From SVTX01 sp045588675 (GTDB lineage Bacteria; Bacillota; Clostridia; Oscillospirales; CAG-272), in contig JAZNER010000068.1 of the NCBI GenBank assembly GCA_045588675.1, forward strand, positions 1 through 28,845: a stretch of 28,845 bases of DNA, read 5' to 3'. Positions 21,583-28,834 of this stretch are shown here, in pieces; within the stretch, counting starts at the first letter, position 1; each line of letters starts with the position of its first letter. Position numbers and translations under genes: made by a program. Under the pieces are notes generated by a model, which searched no databases, had not been told where the DNA came from, and worked only from the letters and a program-made list of their open reading frames with translations.

Positions 21583-23319
21583 ATGAAAATATTTCGAATT
21601 ATATTTGCACTTACTTTGCTATTGATTATTGCTTCGCTTATTGGGTGCCGAGCACCTTGCTTCCATTTTGAAATTGAAGAAAATGTTATTCCGCCGACCT
21701 GTGTTGAGGAAGGAATGACGGTACACAGCTGCAAAAATTGTGACTATACATATACTACCAAAACTGTTCCACCCAAGGGACATACATTAGTTGAAACTGT
21801 TTATTCTGCGGATTGTGAAAATCAGGGTTATACCAAACACGCCTGCGACTGCGGTTATTCATATATAACTGATTATGTTCTTCCTCTTGGACACATCTTT
21901 GAGGACAAGGTTACAGTTCCCGACTGTGATAGTCAAGGCTTTACAACTCATATTTGTAAGACCTGCGAATATACTTTTGTTGATACATATGAAGCGGCAA
22001 CCGGTCATAGTTTTTCAATGCTGATTACAAAGCCTGAGTGCGACGCGCAAGGCTATACAACCTATACCTGTAAATGCGGTTTTTCATATATTTCGGACTA
22101 TACTGAGGCAACAGGACATAGCTTCGTGTCTGAAGTCACCGCCCCAGCTTGTGAGGAGCAAGGATATACGACCTATACTTGTAAATGCGGATATAACTAT
22201 AAGTCTGATTTTGTTGTTCCGACAGGACATACATTTGATAAACAGATAACCGCAAGCACCTGCACCGAGCAAGGCTACACAACATATACCTGCGAGTGCG
22301 GTGAAGCCTATAATTCTGATTACAAGGCGCCTCTTGGACATACTTTAATTGAAACAAAAACGCCTGTTACTTGTACTACCGAAGGCAAGTCCACATTTAC
22401 TTGTGAGTGCGGATATACTTTTGTATCAAATATTATTGCGCCAACAGGACATAAATTTGAGAAGAAGGTTACGATGCCAACTGTTTCAAATATGGGTTAC
22501 ACCGAATTCTCTTGTGATTGCGGTTTCCACTATATAGGAAATTACACATTTTACAGTGAAATTCTTGACGATGCTTATGCTGGCAACGCTACTGTTTTAG
22601 CTAAAGGTATTGATATTGCAGAGGTAAACCACGAATATGTTGGCGGCGTATATAAACCGCTTGATTGGTCTGCCATTAAGGCTGAAGGCATTGAATATGT
22701 AATTTTGAAGGCTGGAAGCTCTGAGCGAGTTGAATACGCTATCAATAAGGGTGGAATATCCCCCACATTTGCAGAGGATTATGCTGCTGCACGCGAGGCA
22801 GGTCTTGATATTGGAGCATATTTCTTTACTTATGCTACAAGTGTAGATGAAATCCGCAAGGATGCAGAGCTGCTTTTGACAATCCTTGACGGAAAGAAAT
22901 TTGAATATCCTATTTATCTTGATTTAGAGCACGAAGCATTGGCTGATTTGGGAGCTCCGATGCTTACAGAGATGTGTATGGAATTTTTCACAATTCTTCA
23001 GGAGAACGGTTACTACACAGGTCTTTATGTAAATAATAACTGGCTTGTAAATATTCTGCAAACTGAAAAAATGATTGATTTGTTTGAGATTTGGTATGCG
23101 AGATACTATCCCGCCGTTGCTCAAGGTGACAGTGTTCCGTTTGTAAACAATTATGTTTGGAACACCGAAAAGTTTGGCGAGCATCTTGGAATGTGGCAGT
23201 TTACAGAAAAAGGTAAACTGAATTCAATTCCCCACTCTTCTGTTGATTTTGATTATTCTTACAAGGATTACCCAACATTAATTAAAAGGCTTGGTCTTAA
23301 CGGATATGAAGCCAGCTGA
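21583..23319 (+). CDS. lipoprotein with C/H repeat array and GH25 lysozyme domain
   Basis: 578-residue surface lipoprotein likely to cut peptidoglycan. Signal peptide MKIFRIIFALTLLLIIASLIGC with lipobox LIGC and lipidated Cys22. Then come seven tandem units of about 38-40 residues, plus a degenerate eighth, of pattern C-x3-GYTTYTC-x-CG-x-Y...GH (about 36-325). Some units have CxxC instead of CxC, and each carries three Cys and one His, so metal binding or disulfides are possible. The GH25 muramidase domain (about 340-575) shows GIDIAEV with Asp344, LDWSAIKAEGIEYVILKAG, GAYFFTYA, catalytic YLDLE with Asp447 and Glu449, and VDFDYSY near the end. The ATG at 21583 has AAAGGA 6 bases upstream. It is last in the rsmA transcript. 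Confidence 0.9.
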   Translation: MKIFRIIFALTLLLIIASLIGCRAPCFHFEIEENVIPPTCVEEGMTVHSCKNCDYTYTTKTVPPKGHTLVETVYSADCENQGYTKHACDCGYSYITDYVLPLGHIFEDKVTVPDCDSQGFTTHICKTCEYTFVDTYEAATGHSFSMLITKPECDAQGYTTYTCKCGFSYISDYTEATGHSFVSEVTAPACEEQGYTTYTCKCGYNYKSDFVVPTGHTFDKQITASTCTEQGYTTYTCECGEAYNSDYKAPLGHTLIETKTPVTCTTEGKSTFTCECGYTFVSNIIAPTGHKFEKKVTMPTVSNMGYTEFSCDCGFHYIGNYTFYSEILDDAYAGNATVLAKGIDIAEVNHEYVGGVYKPLDWSAIKAEGIEYVILKAGSSERVEYAINKGGISPTFAEDYAAAREAGLDIGAYFFTYATSVDEIRKDAELLLTILDGKKFEYPIYLDLEHEALADLGAPMLTEMCMEFFTILQENGYYTGLYVNNNWLVNILQTEKMIDLFEIWYARYYPAVAQGDSVPFVNNYVWNTEKFGEHLGMWQFTEKGKLNSIPHSSVDFDYSYKDYPTLIKRLGLNGYEAS

Positions 23320-23325
23320 ATAGAC

Positions 23326-23356
23326 AAAAACGAGCATCAATCTGATGCTCGTTTTT
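23326..23356. terminator. bidirectional terminator between lipoprotein and typA
   Basis: Stem aaaaacgagcatca / tgatgctcgttttt with a 3-base loop (atc), 6 bases after the lipoprotein stop and 19 before the end of typA. A/T runs on both sides serve both convergent transcripts. Confidence 0.93.
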
Positions 23357-23375
23357 AATTTATTTATTTGCTTAA

Positions 23376-25220
23376 TTATTTATTTGCCTCTGCTGCACGG
23401 CGAGCCTTCATCATTTCCTTCATACGAATTTCTGTATTCAGGATTTTTTTGCGAAGTCTGATAGATTTCGGTGTTACTTCAATCAACTCGTCATCAGAAA
23501 TGAATTCAATTGCCTCTTCAAGTGAGAAAATCTTTGGTGGGATTAACAAAAGCTTTTCGTCTGCTCCCGCAGAACGAATGGCAGTCAAATGCTTTTCTTT
23601 GCAGGGGTTTACTGCAATATCGTCGTTCTTAGGGTTTTCTCCAACGATCATACCCTCATATACATCAGTCTGAGGACCAACGAAGAGCTGTCCTCTTTCC
23701 TGTGTATTGTAAAGTCCGTATCTTGTCGTTACACCTGCCTCAGATGCGATAAGTGTACCTGTAAATCTCATAATGACGCCACCGCGATATGGCTGATAAC
23801 CATCAAACAAAGTGTTGAGAACACCTTCACCGTGTGTTGCGGAAAGGAACTCGGAACGGTAGCCAAAAAGACATCTTGAGGGGATACTGTATTCAATCCT
23901 CATTCGATTTCCAATTGGGTTCATTTCAATAAGGTCGCCCTTTCTCTGTCCAAGCTTTTCGATAACAGCACCAACATATTCGTTTGGAACATCAAGTGTG
24001 ACCTTTTCCATAGGCTCACTCTTAACGCCGTCAATTTCCTTGATAATTACTTTAGGGTTTGAGCAGGTGAGCTCATAGCCTTCACGGCGCATATTCTCAA
24101 TAAGTATTGACAGGTGCATTTCACCTCTACCTGATACAACGAACTCGTCTGTTGTGTCACCGTCGCGCACACGGAGAGAAACATCTCGCAAAAGCTCGCG
24201 ATAAAGTCTTTCGCGAAGCTGACGCGAGGTTACAAATTTTCCTTCTTTGCCTGCAAGCGGACTTGTATTAACAGAGAAAGTCATTTCAACCGTCGGCTCG
24301 CTTACCTTTACAAATTCAAGAGGCTCGGGGTTCTGTGTGCTTGTAAGTGTATCTCCGATTGAAATATCTCCTGCGCCCGAAAAACAAACTATATCTCCAA
24401 TTGAAGCGTTTTCAACAGGAACTCTAACCAAGCCGTCAATTTGATAAAGCGAAACTACTTTTGTTCTCTTTGGCTTTTCATCAGGCTTGTGGTAGTTGCA
24501 GATAAGGACCTCCTGACCAACCTTTATGCTACCGCGCTCAATTCTGCCGATACCGATACGGCCAACATAATCATTGTAATCTACTGAGGAAACAAGAATT
24601 TGAAGGTCTGCATCAGCATCGCCTTCAGGCGCGGGTATATATTCAAGAATTTTGTCAAACAAGGGTGTTAAATCCTTACCCTCAACATCGGGAGATAAGG
24701 ATGCCGTTCCTGAACGGCCCGAGCAATAAAGCATTGGAGAATCAAGCTGTTCATCATTTGCGCCAAGGTCAATGAGAAGCTCAAGAATTTCGTCTTCAAC
24801 CTCGCCAAGTCTTGCGTCAGGCTTGTCTATCTTGTTAATGCAAACTATTACTCTGTGATTGAGCTCAAGAGCGCGTTTAAGGACAAATCTTGTTTGTGGC
24901 ATTGGTCCTTCCGCAGCATCGACAAGAAGAATTACGCCGTTTACCATTTTAAGTACGCGTTCAACCTCTCCGCCGAAGTCAGCGTGACCAGGTGTGTCAA
25001 CTATATTGATTTTTACGTCCTTGTAGTGAACTGCAGTGTTTTTTGCGAGTATGGTAATGCCTCTTTCTTTTTCTATATCGTCGGAGTCCATTACGCGAGT
25101 AACAGTTTCCTGATTATCTCTGTAAATTCCGCCTTGCTTTAACAGTCCGTCAACAAGTGTTGTTTTTCCGTGGTCAACGTGCGCGATTATCGCAACATTT
25201 CTTAAATCTTCTCTTACCAT
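23376..25220 (-). CDS. typA: translational GTPase TypA/BipA
   Basis: Ribosome-associated GTPase involved in 50S assembly and growth under stress or cold. 614 residues, normal length. GTPase motifs: G1 AHVDHGKT (13-20), switch II DTPGHADFGGEVERVL, and NKIDKPDAR for G4. Domain II, the EF-G-like domains III and V (GRGEMHLSILIENMRREGYE), and the BipA-specific C-terminal domain (FVGPQTDVYEGMIVGE, LTAIRSAGADEKLLLIPPKIFSLEEAIEFISDDELIEVTPKSIRLRK) follow. The ATG at 25220 has AGGAG 5-6 bases upstream and gives the standard N-terminus VREDLRNVAIIAHVDHG. It is monocistronic, with its own extended -10 promoter and a terminator shared with the convergent lipoprotein gene. Confidence 0.97.
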   Translation of the reverse strand: MVREDLRNVAIIAHVDHGKTTLVDGLLKQGGIYRDNQETVTRVMDSDDIEKERGITILAKNTAVHYKDVKINIVDTPGHADFGGEVERVLKMVNGVILLVDAAEGPMPQTRFVLKRALELNHRVIVCINKIDKPDARLGEVEDEILELLIDLGANDEQLDSPMLYCSGRSGTASLSPDVEGKDLTPLFDKILEYIPAPEGDADADLQILVSSVDYNDYVGRIGIGRIERGSIKVGQEVLICNYHKPDEKPKRTKVVSLYQIDGLVRVPVENASIGDIVCFSGAGDISIGDTLTSTQNPEPLEFVKVSEPTVEMTFSVNTSPLAGKEGKFVTSRQLRERLYRELLRDVSLRVRDGDTTDEFVVSGRGEMHLSILIENMRREGYELTCSNPKVIIKEIDGVKSEPMEKVTLDVPNEYVGAVIEKLGQRKGDLIEMNPIGNRMRIEYSIPSRCLFGYRSEFLSATHGEGVLNTLFDGYQPYRGGVIMRFTGTLIASEAGVTTRYGLYNTQERGQLFVGPQTDVYEGMIVGENPKNDDIAVNPCKEKHLTAIRSAGADEKLLLIPPKIFSLEEAIEFISDDELIEVTPKSIRLRKKILNTEIRMKEMMKARRAAEANK

Positions 25221-25268
25221 ACATTCTCCTAAGTATAAATTATAAATATTAGTTTCTTCCAAAAATAT

Positions 25269-25277
25269 ATTATACCA
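25269..25277 (-). promoter_or_regulatory. extended -10 promoter of typA
   Basis: On the minus strand the TATAAT at 25274-25269 is preceded by TGG, the extended -10 pattern, 49 bases before the typA start. No good -35 box is seen 17-18 bases further up. Confidence 0.55.
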
Positions 25278-25352
25278 TAAATTTGTAAAATAATAAATTG
25301 TTAGTTAACACGATATTTTGCCGTCTGATTTCGACAAATTATACATTTTTTA

Positions 25353-25393
25353 CAAAAAACAAATAAAGCAGAGCTAAAATAGCCTGCTTTATT
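25353..25393 (-). terminator. terminator after trxA
   Basis: On the minus strand AATAAAGCAG / CTGCTTTATT forms a 10-bp stem with an inner gct/agc pairing, followed by TGTTTTTTG. It begins 9 bases after the trxA stop and ends the redox/Fe-S operon. Confidence 0.88.
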
Positions 25394-25401
25394 CTTGAAA
25401 A

Positions 25402-25719
25402 TTATTTGTTTTGGTCAATCATCTTTTCAATATTGGATTTTTGAACATATCCAACCGAGCTTCCAACAACCTCTCCACTCTTAACAAGCAACAAGGTGGG
25501 TATGCTTACAATATTATATTTTACTGCAAGCTCCTGCTCGTTATCAACATTAATTTTGCCTACAATTATGTCATTTCTTTCTTCAGCAATCTCGTCAACG
25601 ATTGGAGATAGCATACGACAAGGGCCGCACCATTCTGCCCAAAAATCGATAAGCACGGGCTTGTCTGAATTTTTTACCAAGCTTTCAAAATTATCCTTTG
25701 TAATTTCAATGATATTCAT
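25402..25719 (-). CDS. trxA: thioredoxin
   Basis: 105-residue thioredoxin that reduces protein disulfides in the cytoplasm. Active site WAEWCGPCRM with Cys31 and Cys34, the cis-Pro loop SIPTLLLV, and the buried Asp25 of LIDFWA are all present. The length is standard. GGAGGG lies 7 bases before the ATG. It is the last gene of an operon that includes a thioredoxin-reductase-type flavoprotein at its head and an FTR-like iron-sulfur protein 17 bases upstream, so both likely electron donors are co-expressed with it. Confidence 0.96.
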   Translation of the reverse strand: MNIIEITKDNFESLVKNSDKPVLIDFWAEWCGPCRMLSPIVDEIAEERNDIIVGKINVDNEQELAVKYNIVSIPTLLLVKSGEVVGSSVGYVQKSNIEKMIDQNK

Positions 25720-25736
25720 ATGATTTCCCTCCTGTT

Positions 25737-25934
25737 TTACTTATGCTTATAATAAAGCATACAATGACAATAGCCTTCAAAATCGGGGTCTTTAATCTGT
25801 GCCTTGAATTCATCGCACATACATTTGTATTCTTTCTTTTTTTCGCGTCTACAGGGACAGTAGCCTCCTGTTCGTTTCAGACCTTCCTTTATAGTTTTTA
25901 CTATTTCAACATCGGGATTTTCAGTAATTTTCAT
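25737..25934 (-). CDS. ferredoxin:thioredoxin reductase catalytic-subunit-like protein
   Basis: 65-residue protein with the six-cysteine signature of the FTR catalytic subunit: CPC (Cys26, Cys28), CMC (Cys38, Cys40) and CHC (Cys56, Cys58) in GYCPCRREKKKEYKC, then GYCHCMLYY. In the plant and cyanobacterial enzyme four of these hold a [4Fe-4S] cluster and two form the redox disulfide that reduces thioredoxin. Spacing here is CPC-x9-CxC-x15-CHC rather than x16 and x8, and it is about half the plant length, so it belongs to the short bacterial/archaeal FTR-like branch. The ATG at 25934 is chosen because GGAG, at the end of repeat copy C, lies 6-7 bases upstream. Adjacency to trxA supports a thioredoxin-reducing role; the electron donor (ferredoxin or other) is inferred. 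Confidence 0.85.
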   Translation of the reverse strand: MKITENPDVEIVKTIKEGLKRTGGYCPCRREKKKEYKCMCDEFKAQIKDPDFEGYCHCMLYYKHK

Positions 25935-25940
25935 AATAAT

Positions 25941-26053
25941 CTCCATTCCCCGCCTTTGCGGCGGCACATATACAATCGTTGAATTTTGCCGAAAGGCAAA
26001 ATTCGCGCGTGAAACGGTTAATTTACCTACAAGTGGGATGCAACTTTCACGCT
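25941..26053 (-). repeat. three-hairpin intergenic repeat, copy C
   Basis: Same ~113-bp element, same orientation, filling the gap between the short sufB stop (26063) and the FTR-like start (25934). All three hairpins are kept, though the GC stem is shortened (CCGCC / GGCGG). Its end provides GGAG as the ribosome site of the FTR-like gene. The first hairpin has changes tgtt to cgtt and cttc to catc outside the stem core. Confidence 0.9.
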
Positions 26054-26062
26054 GCCCTCCGA

Positions 26063-26995
26063 TTATTTTAAAAATCCGTTTATGATCTCTTCCTCAGCCT
26101 GCTTTTCATCAAGACCGAGAGTCATAAGCTTTGTCAATTGCTCTCCTGCAATTTTGCCGATTGCCGCCTCGTGAATGAGTGAAGCTTCGGTATTGTTGGC
26201 GATAATTTTGGGAATGGCAACAACTGAGGCGTTATCCATAATAATTGCATCACATTCGGTGTGCCCTGTGCAACGGTTGTTGCCTTCAACATCGGATAAG
26301 AAGAGCTGCTTTGAGTTATCCTTTGCAACCGAGCGGGAAACAACGTGTGTTCCGCAATCCTCGCCATTGAGCTTAACATTAAATTCTGTTTCGGCAAATT
26401 GCTCGCCGTGTGTCATTATTTTTTCATAAATTACAAGAGTTGATTTATCGGCAAGTGTCGCGTTTGTCTTTCTTCTGGTAGAGTCAACGCCCTTGATTTG
26501 AGTTGTTTCCATCTCCATATATGCGCCTTCTGCGAGCTCAACAACAGTCGTGGGGTTCATAATATTCTTGCCGTTTCCGTCGCCATCACCGTAATGCTTT
26601 TCAACATATTTGATTTTAGCGTTTTTCCCTACATAAAAGCTATGAATTCCACTGTGCTCACTGTCCTGAACACCGCAGTTATGGATACCGCAACCAGCTA
26701 TAATTACAACATCTGCGCCCTCACCAATGTGAAAATCGTTGTAAACCAATTCTTTAAGACCTGTTTCGGATAGAATTACAGGAATATGAACGCTCTCGTT
26801 CTTTGTTCCCTCTTTAATGTAAATATCAATTCCGCTCTTGTCTGTTTTCTTTTCAATAATGATATTTTCTGAAGAATTTTTACCGTACAATTGTCCGTCA
26901 ACACGCAGTGAATACGCACCCTCAGGAACCTTGTGCAGTCCTGCAACCTCGCGAATCAGGTTGAGTTGAATACTATCAAGCTTCTTGTCTGACAT
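26063..26995 (-). CDS. short SufB/SufD-family Fe-S scaffold protein
   Basis: 310-residue SufB/SufD homologue, a beta-helix scaffold on which Fe-S clusters are assembled with the SufC ATPase. It is much shorter than standard SufB (about 470), lacking most of the N-terminal part. Residues fit SufB better than SufD: Cys248 in HTECDAII and His275-Glu276 in LIHEAAIGKI are in the places of the SufB cluster-building Cys, His and Glu. The end EQLTKLMTLGLDEKQAEEEIINGF is the shared family C-terminus. It overlaps the sufC stop by one base (TAATG) with a GGAGGTGAGGAG site, so translation is coupled. With only SufB- and SufC-like genes and no SufS or SufU, it matches the reported minimal SMS (SmsCB) type of anaerobes. 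Confidence 0.85.
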   Translation of the reverse strand: MSDKKLDSIQLNLIREVAGLHKVPEGAYSLRVDGQLYGKNSSENIIIEKKTDKSGIDIYIKEGTKNESVHIPVILSETGLKELVYNDFHIGEGADVVIIAGCGIHNCGVQDSEHSGIHSFYVGKNAKIKYVEKHYGDGDGNGKNIMNPTTVVELAEGAYMEMETTQIKGVDSTRRKTNATLADKSTLVIYEKIMTHGEQFAETEFNVKLNGEDCGTHVVSRSVAKDNSKQLFLSDVEGNNRCTGHTECDAIIMDNASVVAIPKIIANNTEASLIHEAAIGKIAGEQLTKLMTLGLDEKQAEEEIINGFLK

Positions 26996-27726
26996 TACTC
27001 CTCACCTCCGTGCGAATATTTACAGCCGGCCTGAGCCGAAAGAAGCTCGGGCATTATTTCATCCTTTGTGCCATAAGCAGCTATTTTACCGTCGGCAATA
27101 ACCACAATTTTGTCTGCAATATCAAGTATTCTTTCCTGATGTGAGATTATGAGTATATTGCCCTGTGTTCTCTCGTGCATTTTTTGAAATACTTTTATGA
27201 GATTATTGAAGCTCCAAAGGTCAATTCCCGCCTCAGGCTCGTCAAAAACTGAAAATTTTGTTCCCCTCGCGTTTATCATAGCAATTTCAATTCTTTTCAG
27301 CTCACCGCCCGAAAGAGATTCATTGACCTCGCGATTTACATATTCCTTTGCACAAAGACCAACCTCTGAAAGATATTTACAAGCCTCAGTAACCGAGATT
27401 TTTTCACCTGCGGCAAGAGAAATCAAATCCTTGACAGTAATTCCCTTAAAGCGTACAGGCTGCTGAAAGGCATAGCTGATACCCGCACGCGCGCGCTCGG
27501 TTATTGACATATTGGTTATGTCTTTACCGTCAAGTAAAATCTGTCCCGAGTCGGGCTTTGCAATTCCCGCAATAAGCCTTGCAAGAGTAGATTTACCAGA
27601 GCCGTTAGGACCTGTAACTGCTACAAATCTTTCCTCAATTTTTAAGCTTATATCATCAATGATACGGTTGGGCTCACCTGTTTGCTCGTCATAAACCGTA
27701 TATGTGAGATTTTTTATTTCAAGCAT
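26995..27726 (-). CDS. sufC: SufC-type Fe-S assembly ABC ATPase
   Basis: 243-residue cytoplasmic ABC ATPase that works with SufB-type scaffolds, not a transporter. Walker A GPNGSGKST, Q-loop AFQQPVRFKGI, signature ESLSGGELKRIEIA, Walker B FSVFDEPEAGIDLWSFNNL and ISHQERIL switch His are all present; DEPEAGID is typical of SufC. No membrane partner gene is nearby; the scaffold gene overlaps its stop. The ATG has GGAG 5 bases upstream, supplied by the end of repeat copy D. It is the second gene of the operon after the thioredoxin-reductase-type flavoprotein. Confidence 0.92.
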   Translation of the reverse strand: MLEIKNLTYTVYDEQTGEPNRIIDDISLKIEERFVAVTGPNGSGKSTLARLIAGIAKPDSGQILLDGKDITNMSITERARAGISYAFQQPVRFKGITVKDLISLAAGEKISVTEACKYLSEVGLCAKEYVNREVNESLSGGELKRIEIAMINARGTKFSVFDEPEAGIDLWSFNNLIKVFQKMHERTQGNILIISHQERILDIADKIVVIADGKIAAYGTKDEIMPELLSAQAGCKYSHGGEE

Positions 27727-27731
27727 ATTAA

Positions 27732-27844
27732 CTCCATTCCGCCGCCTCGCGGCTGCACAAATACAATTGACGAATTTTGCCGAAGGGCAAAATTCGCGCG
27801 TGAAGCAGTTAATTTACCTATAAGTGGGAAGTAACTTTCACGCT
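27732..27844 (-). repeat. three-hairpin intergenic repeat, copy D
   Basis: Fourth copy, between the trxB stop (27858) and the sufC start (27726). The middle hairpin is the perfect 10-bp form with a CTTC loop (minus strand). The GC hairpin has shifted register to GCCGC / GCGGC with a GAG loop, so pairing persists despite base changes. The end supplies GGAG, 5 bases before sufC. Confidence 0.9.
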
Positions 27845-27857
27845 AATTTCCTATCTG

Positions 27858-28766
27858 TTATTTGTTGTCAATAAATTTACACGCGGCAAGTGCGGCAGTA
27901 GCACCGTCACCGCACGCTGTTGTTATCTGTCGAATTTGCTTTGTGCGGCAATCCCCTGCAACAAAAAGTCCCTCTGTATTTGTTGTACAAGCTTCGTCGG
28001 AGATTATGTATCCTCTGTCTGAAAGCGTCGCGAGGTTGGCAAAAGGCTCGTTTTCGGGCACTTGACCAATCGCAACGAACATTCCGTCAAGGTCAAGCCT
28101 GATTTTTTCGCCTGTTGCGGTATTCTTAATTATTATACCTTCAAAAGCATCAAGTCCTTGAATTGCCTCAACCGTACAACCGAAAATAAATTCGACATTA
28201 TCTCTTTTACGCAAAATTTCGGCAAGCTTTTCTTCACCTGTCAAAAAATCAAGATTTTGTACGATATAAACCTTCTCACAGCCGTCTGAAAGCATAATTG
28301 CCTCTTGTAATGCAGAGTTACCACCGCCGATTACAGCAACCGTCTTGCCTGCGTAAAAAGCGCCGTCGCAAACAGCACAGAAGGATATGCCATCCCCAAT
28401 GAAATCTTCTTCGCGGTCAATTCCAAGCAAACGGTGGCGAGAGCCTGTTGCAATAATTACCGAGCGCGACATAAACTCTCCGTCAGCGCATCTAACACAG
28501 AAAATATCGTTTTCCTTATGTAATCCCAGCACCTGTTGCATATCAATATCCGCACCGAGAGCAACAGCTTGCTCAACAAGCTTTTCGGCAAGCTCGTTTC
28601 CGCTTATCTGATTGAAGCCGGGGTAGTTTTCGATTTTAGGTGAAAAGGTCATTTGTCCGCCAAACATTCCTTTTTCAAGCACAAGCACCCTTTTGTCTGC
28701 TCTCCTTGCATAAATTGCAGATGTCAGTCCTGCAGGACCTGCGCCAATAATAATTATATCATACAT
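27858..28766 (-). CDS. trxB: thioredoxin reductase-type FAD oxidoreductase
   Basis: 302-residue flavoprotein of the low-molecular-weight thioredoxin reductase family. FAD site GAGPAGLTSAI (8-18), redox pair Cys130-Ala-Val-Cys133 in FCAVCDGAF, second dinucleotide fold GGGNSALQEA (147-156), C-terminal FAD contact GLFVAGDCRTKQIRQITTACGDGA. In NADPH enzymes the second fold continues to HRRxxxR, which holds the 2'-phosphate; here that place reads VQNLDFLTGEEK, so NADPH preference is doubtful. NADH or another donor is possible. The ATG at 28766 is preceded by AAAGGG at 8 bases and gives the standard MYDIIIIGAG N-terminus. It heads an operon with sufC, the short sufB, the FTR-like gene and trxA. Confidence 0.9.
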   Translation of the reverse strand: MYDIIIIGAGPAGLTSAIYARRADKRVLVLEKGMFGGQMTFSPKIENYPGFNQISGNELAEKLVEQAVALGADIDMQQVLGLHKENDIFCVRCADGEFMSRSVIIATGSRHRLLGIDREEDFIGDGISFCAVCDGAFYAGKTVAVIGGGNSALQEAIMLSDGCEKVYIVQNLDFLTGEEKLAEILRKRDNVEFIFGCTVEAIQGLDAFEGIIIKNTATGEKIRLDLDGMFVAIGQVPENEPFANLATLSDRGYIISDEACTTNTEGLFVAGDCRTKQIRQITTACGDGATAALAACKFIDNK

Positions 28767-28825
28767 TTTTGATACCCTTTCTAACCTTAAATAGTTACTT
28801 GGTTTTATCATTTCAATACTGTATT

Positions 28826-28834
28826 ATTATACCA
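28826..28834 (-). promoter_or_regulatory. extended -10 promoter of the trxB operon
   Basis: On the minus strand TGG TATAAT (28834-28826) lies 60 bases before the trxB start. Any -35 box would fall at or beyond the window edge. Confidence 0.55.

Noticed and set aside
21680..22550. Tandem ~115-base periodicity, considered as a DNA repeat or CRISPR
   Set aside because: The period is that of in-frame protein repeats of about 38-40 codons; units vary at the DNA level and there are no spacers.
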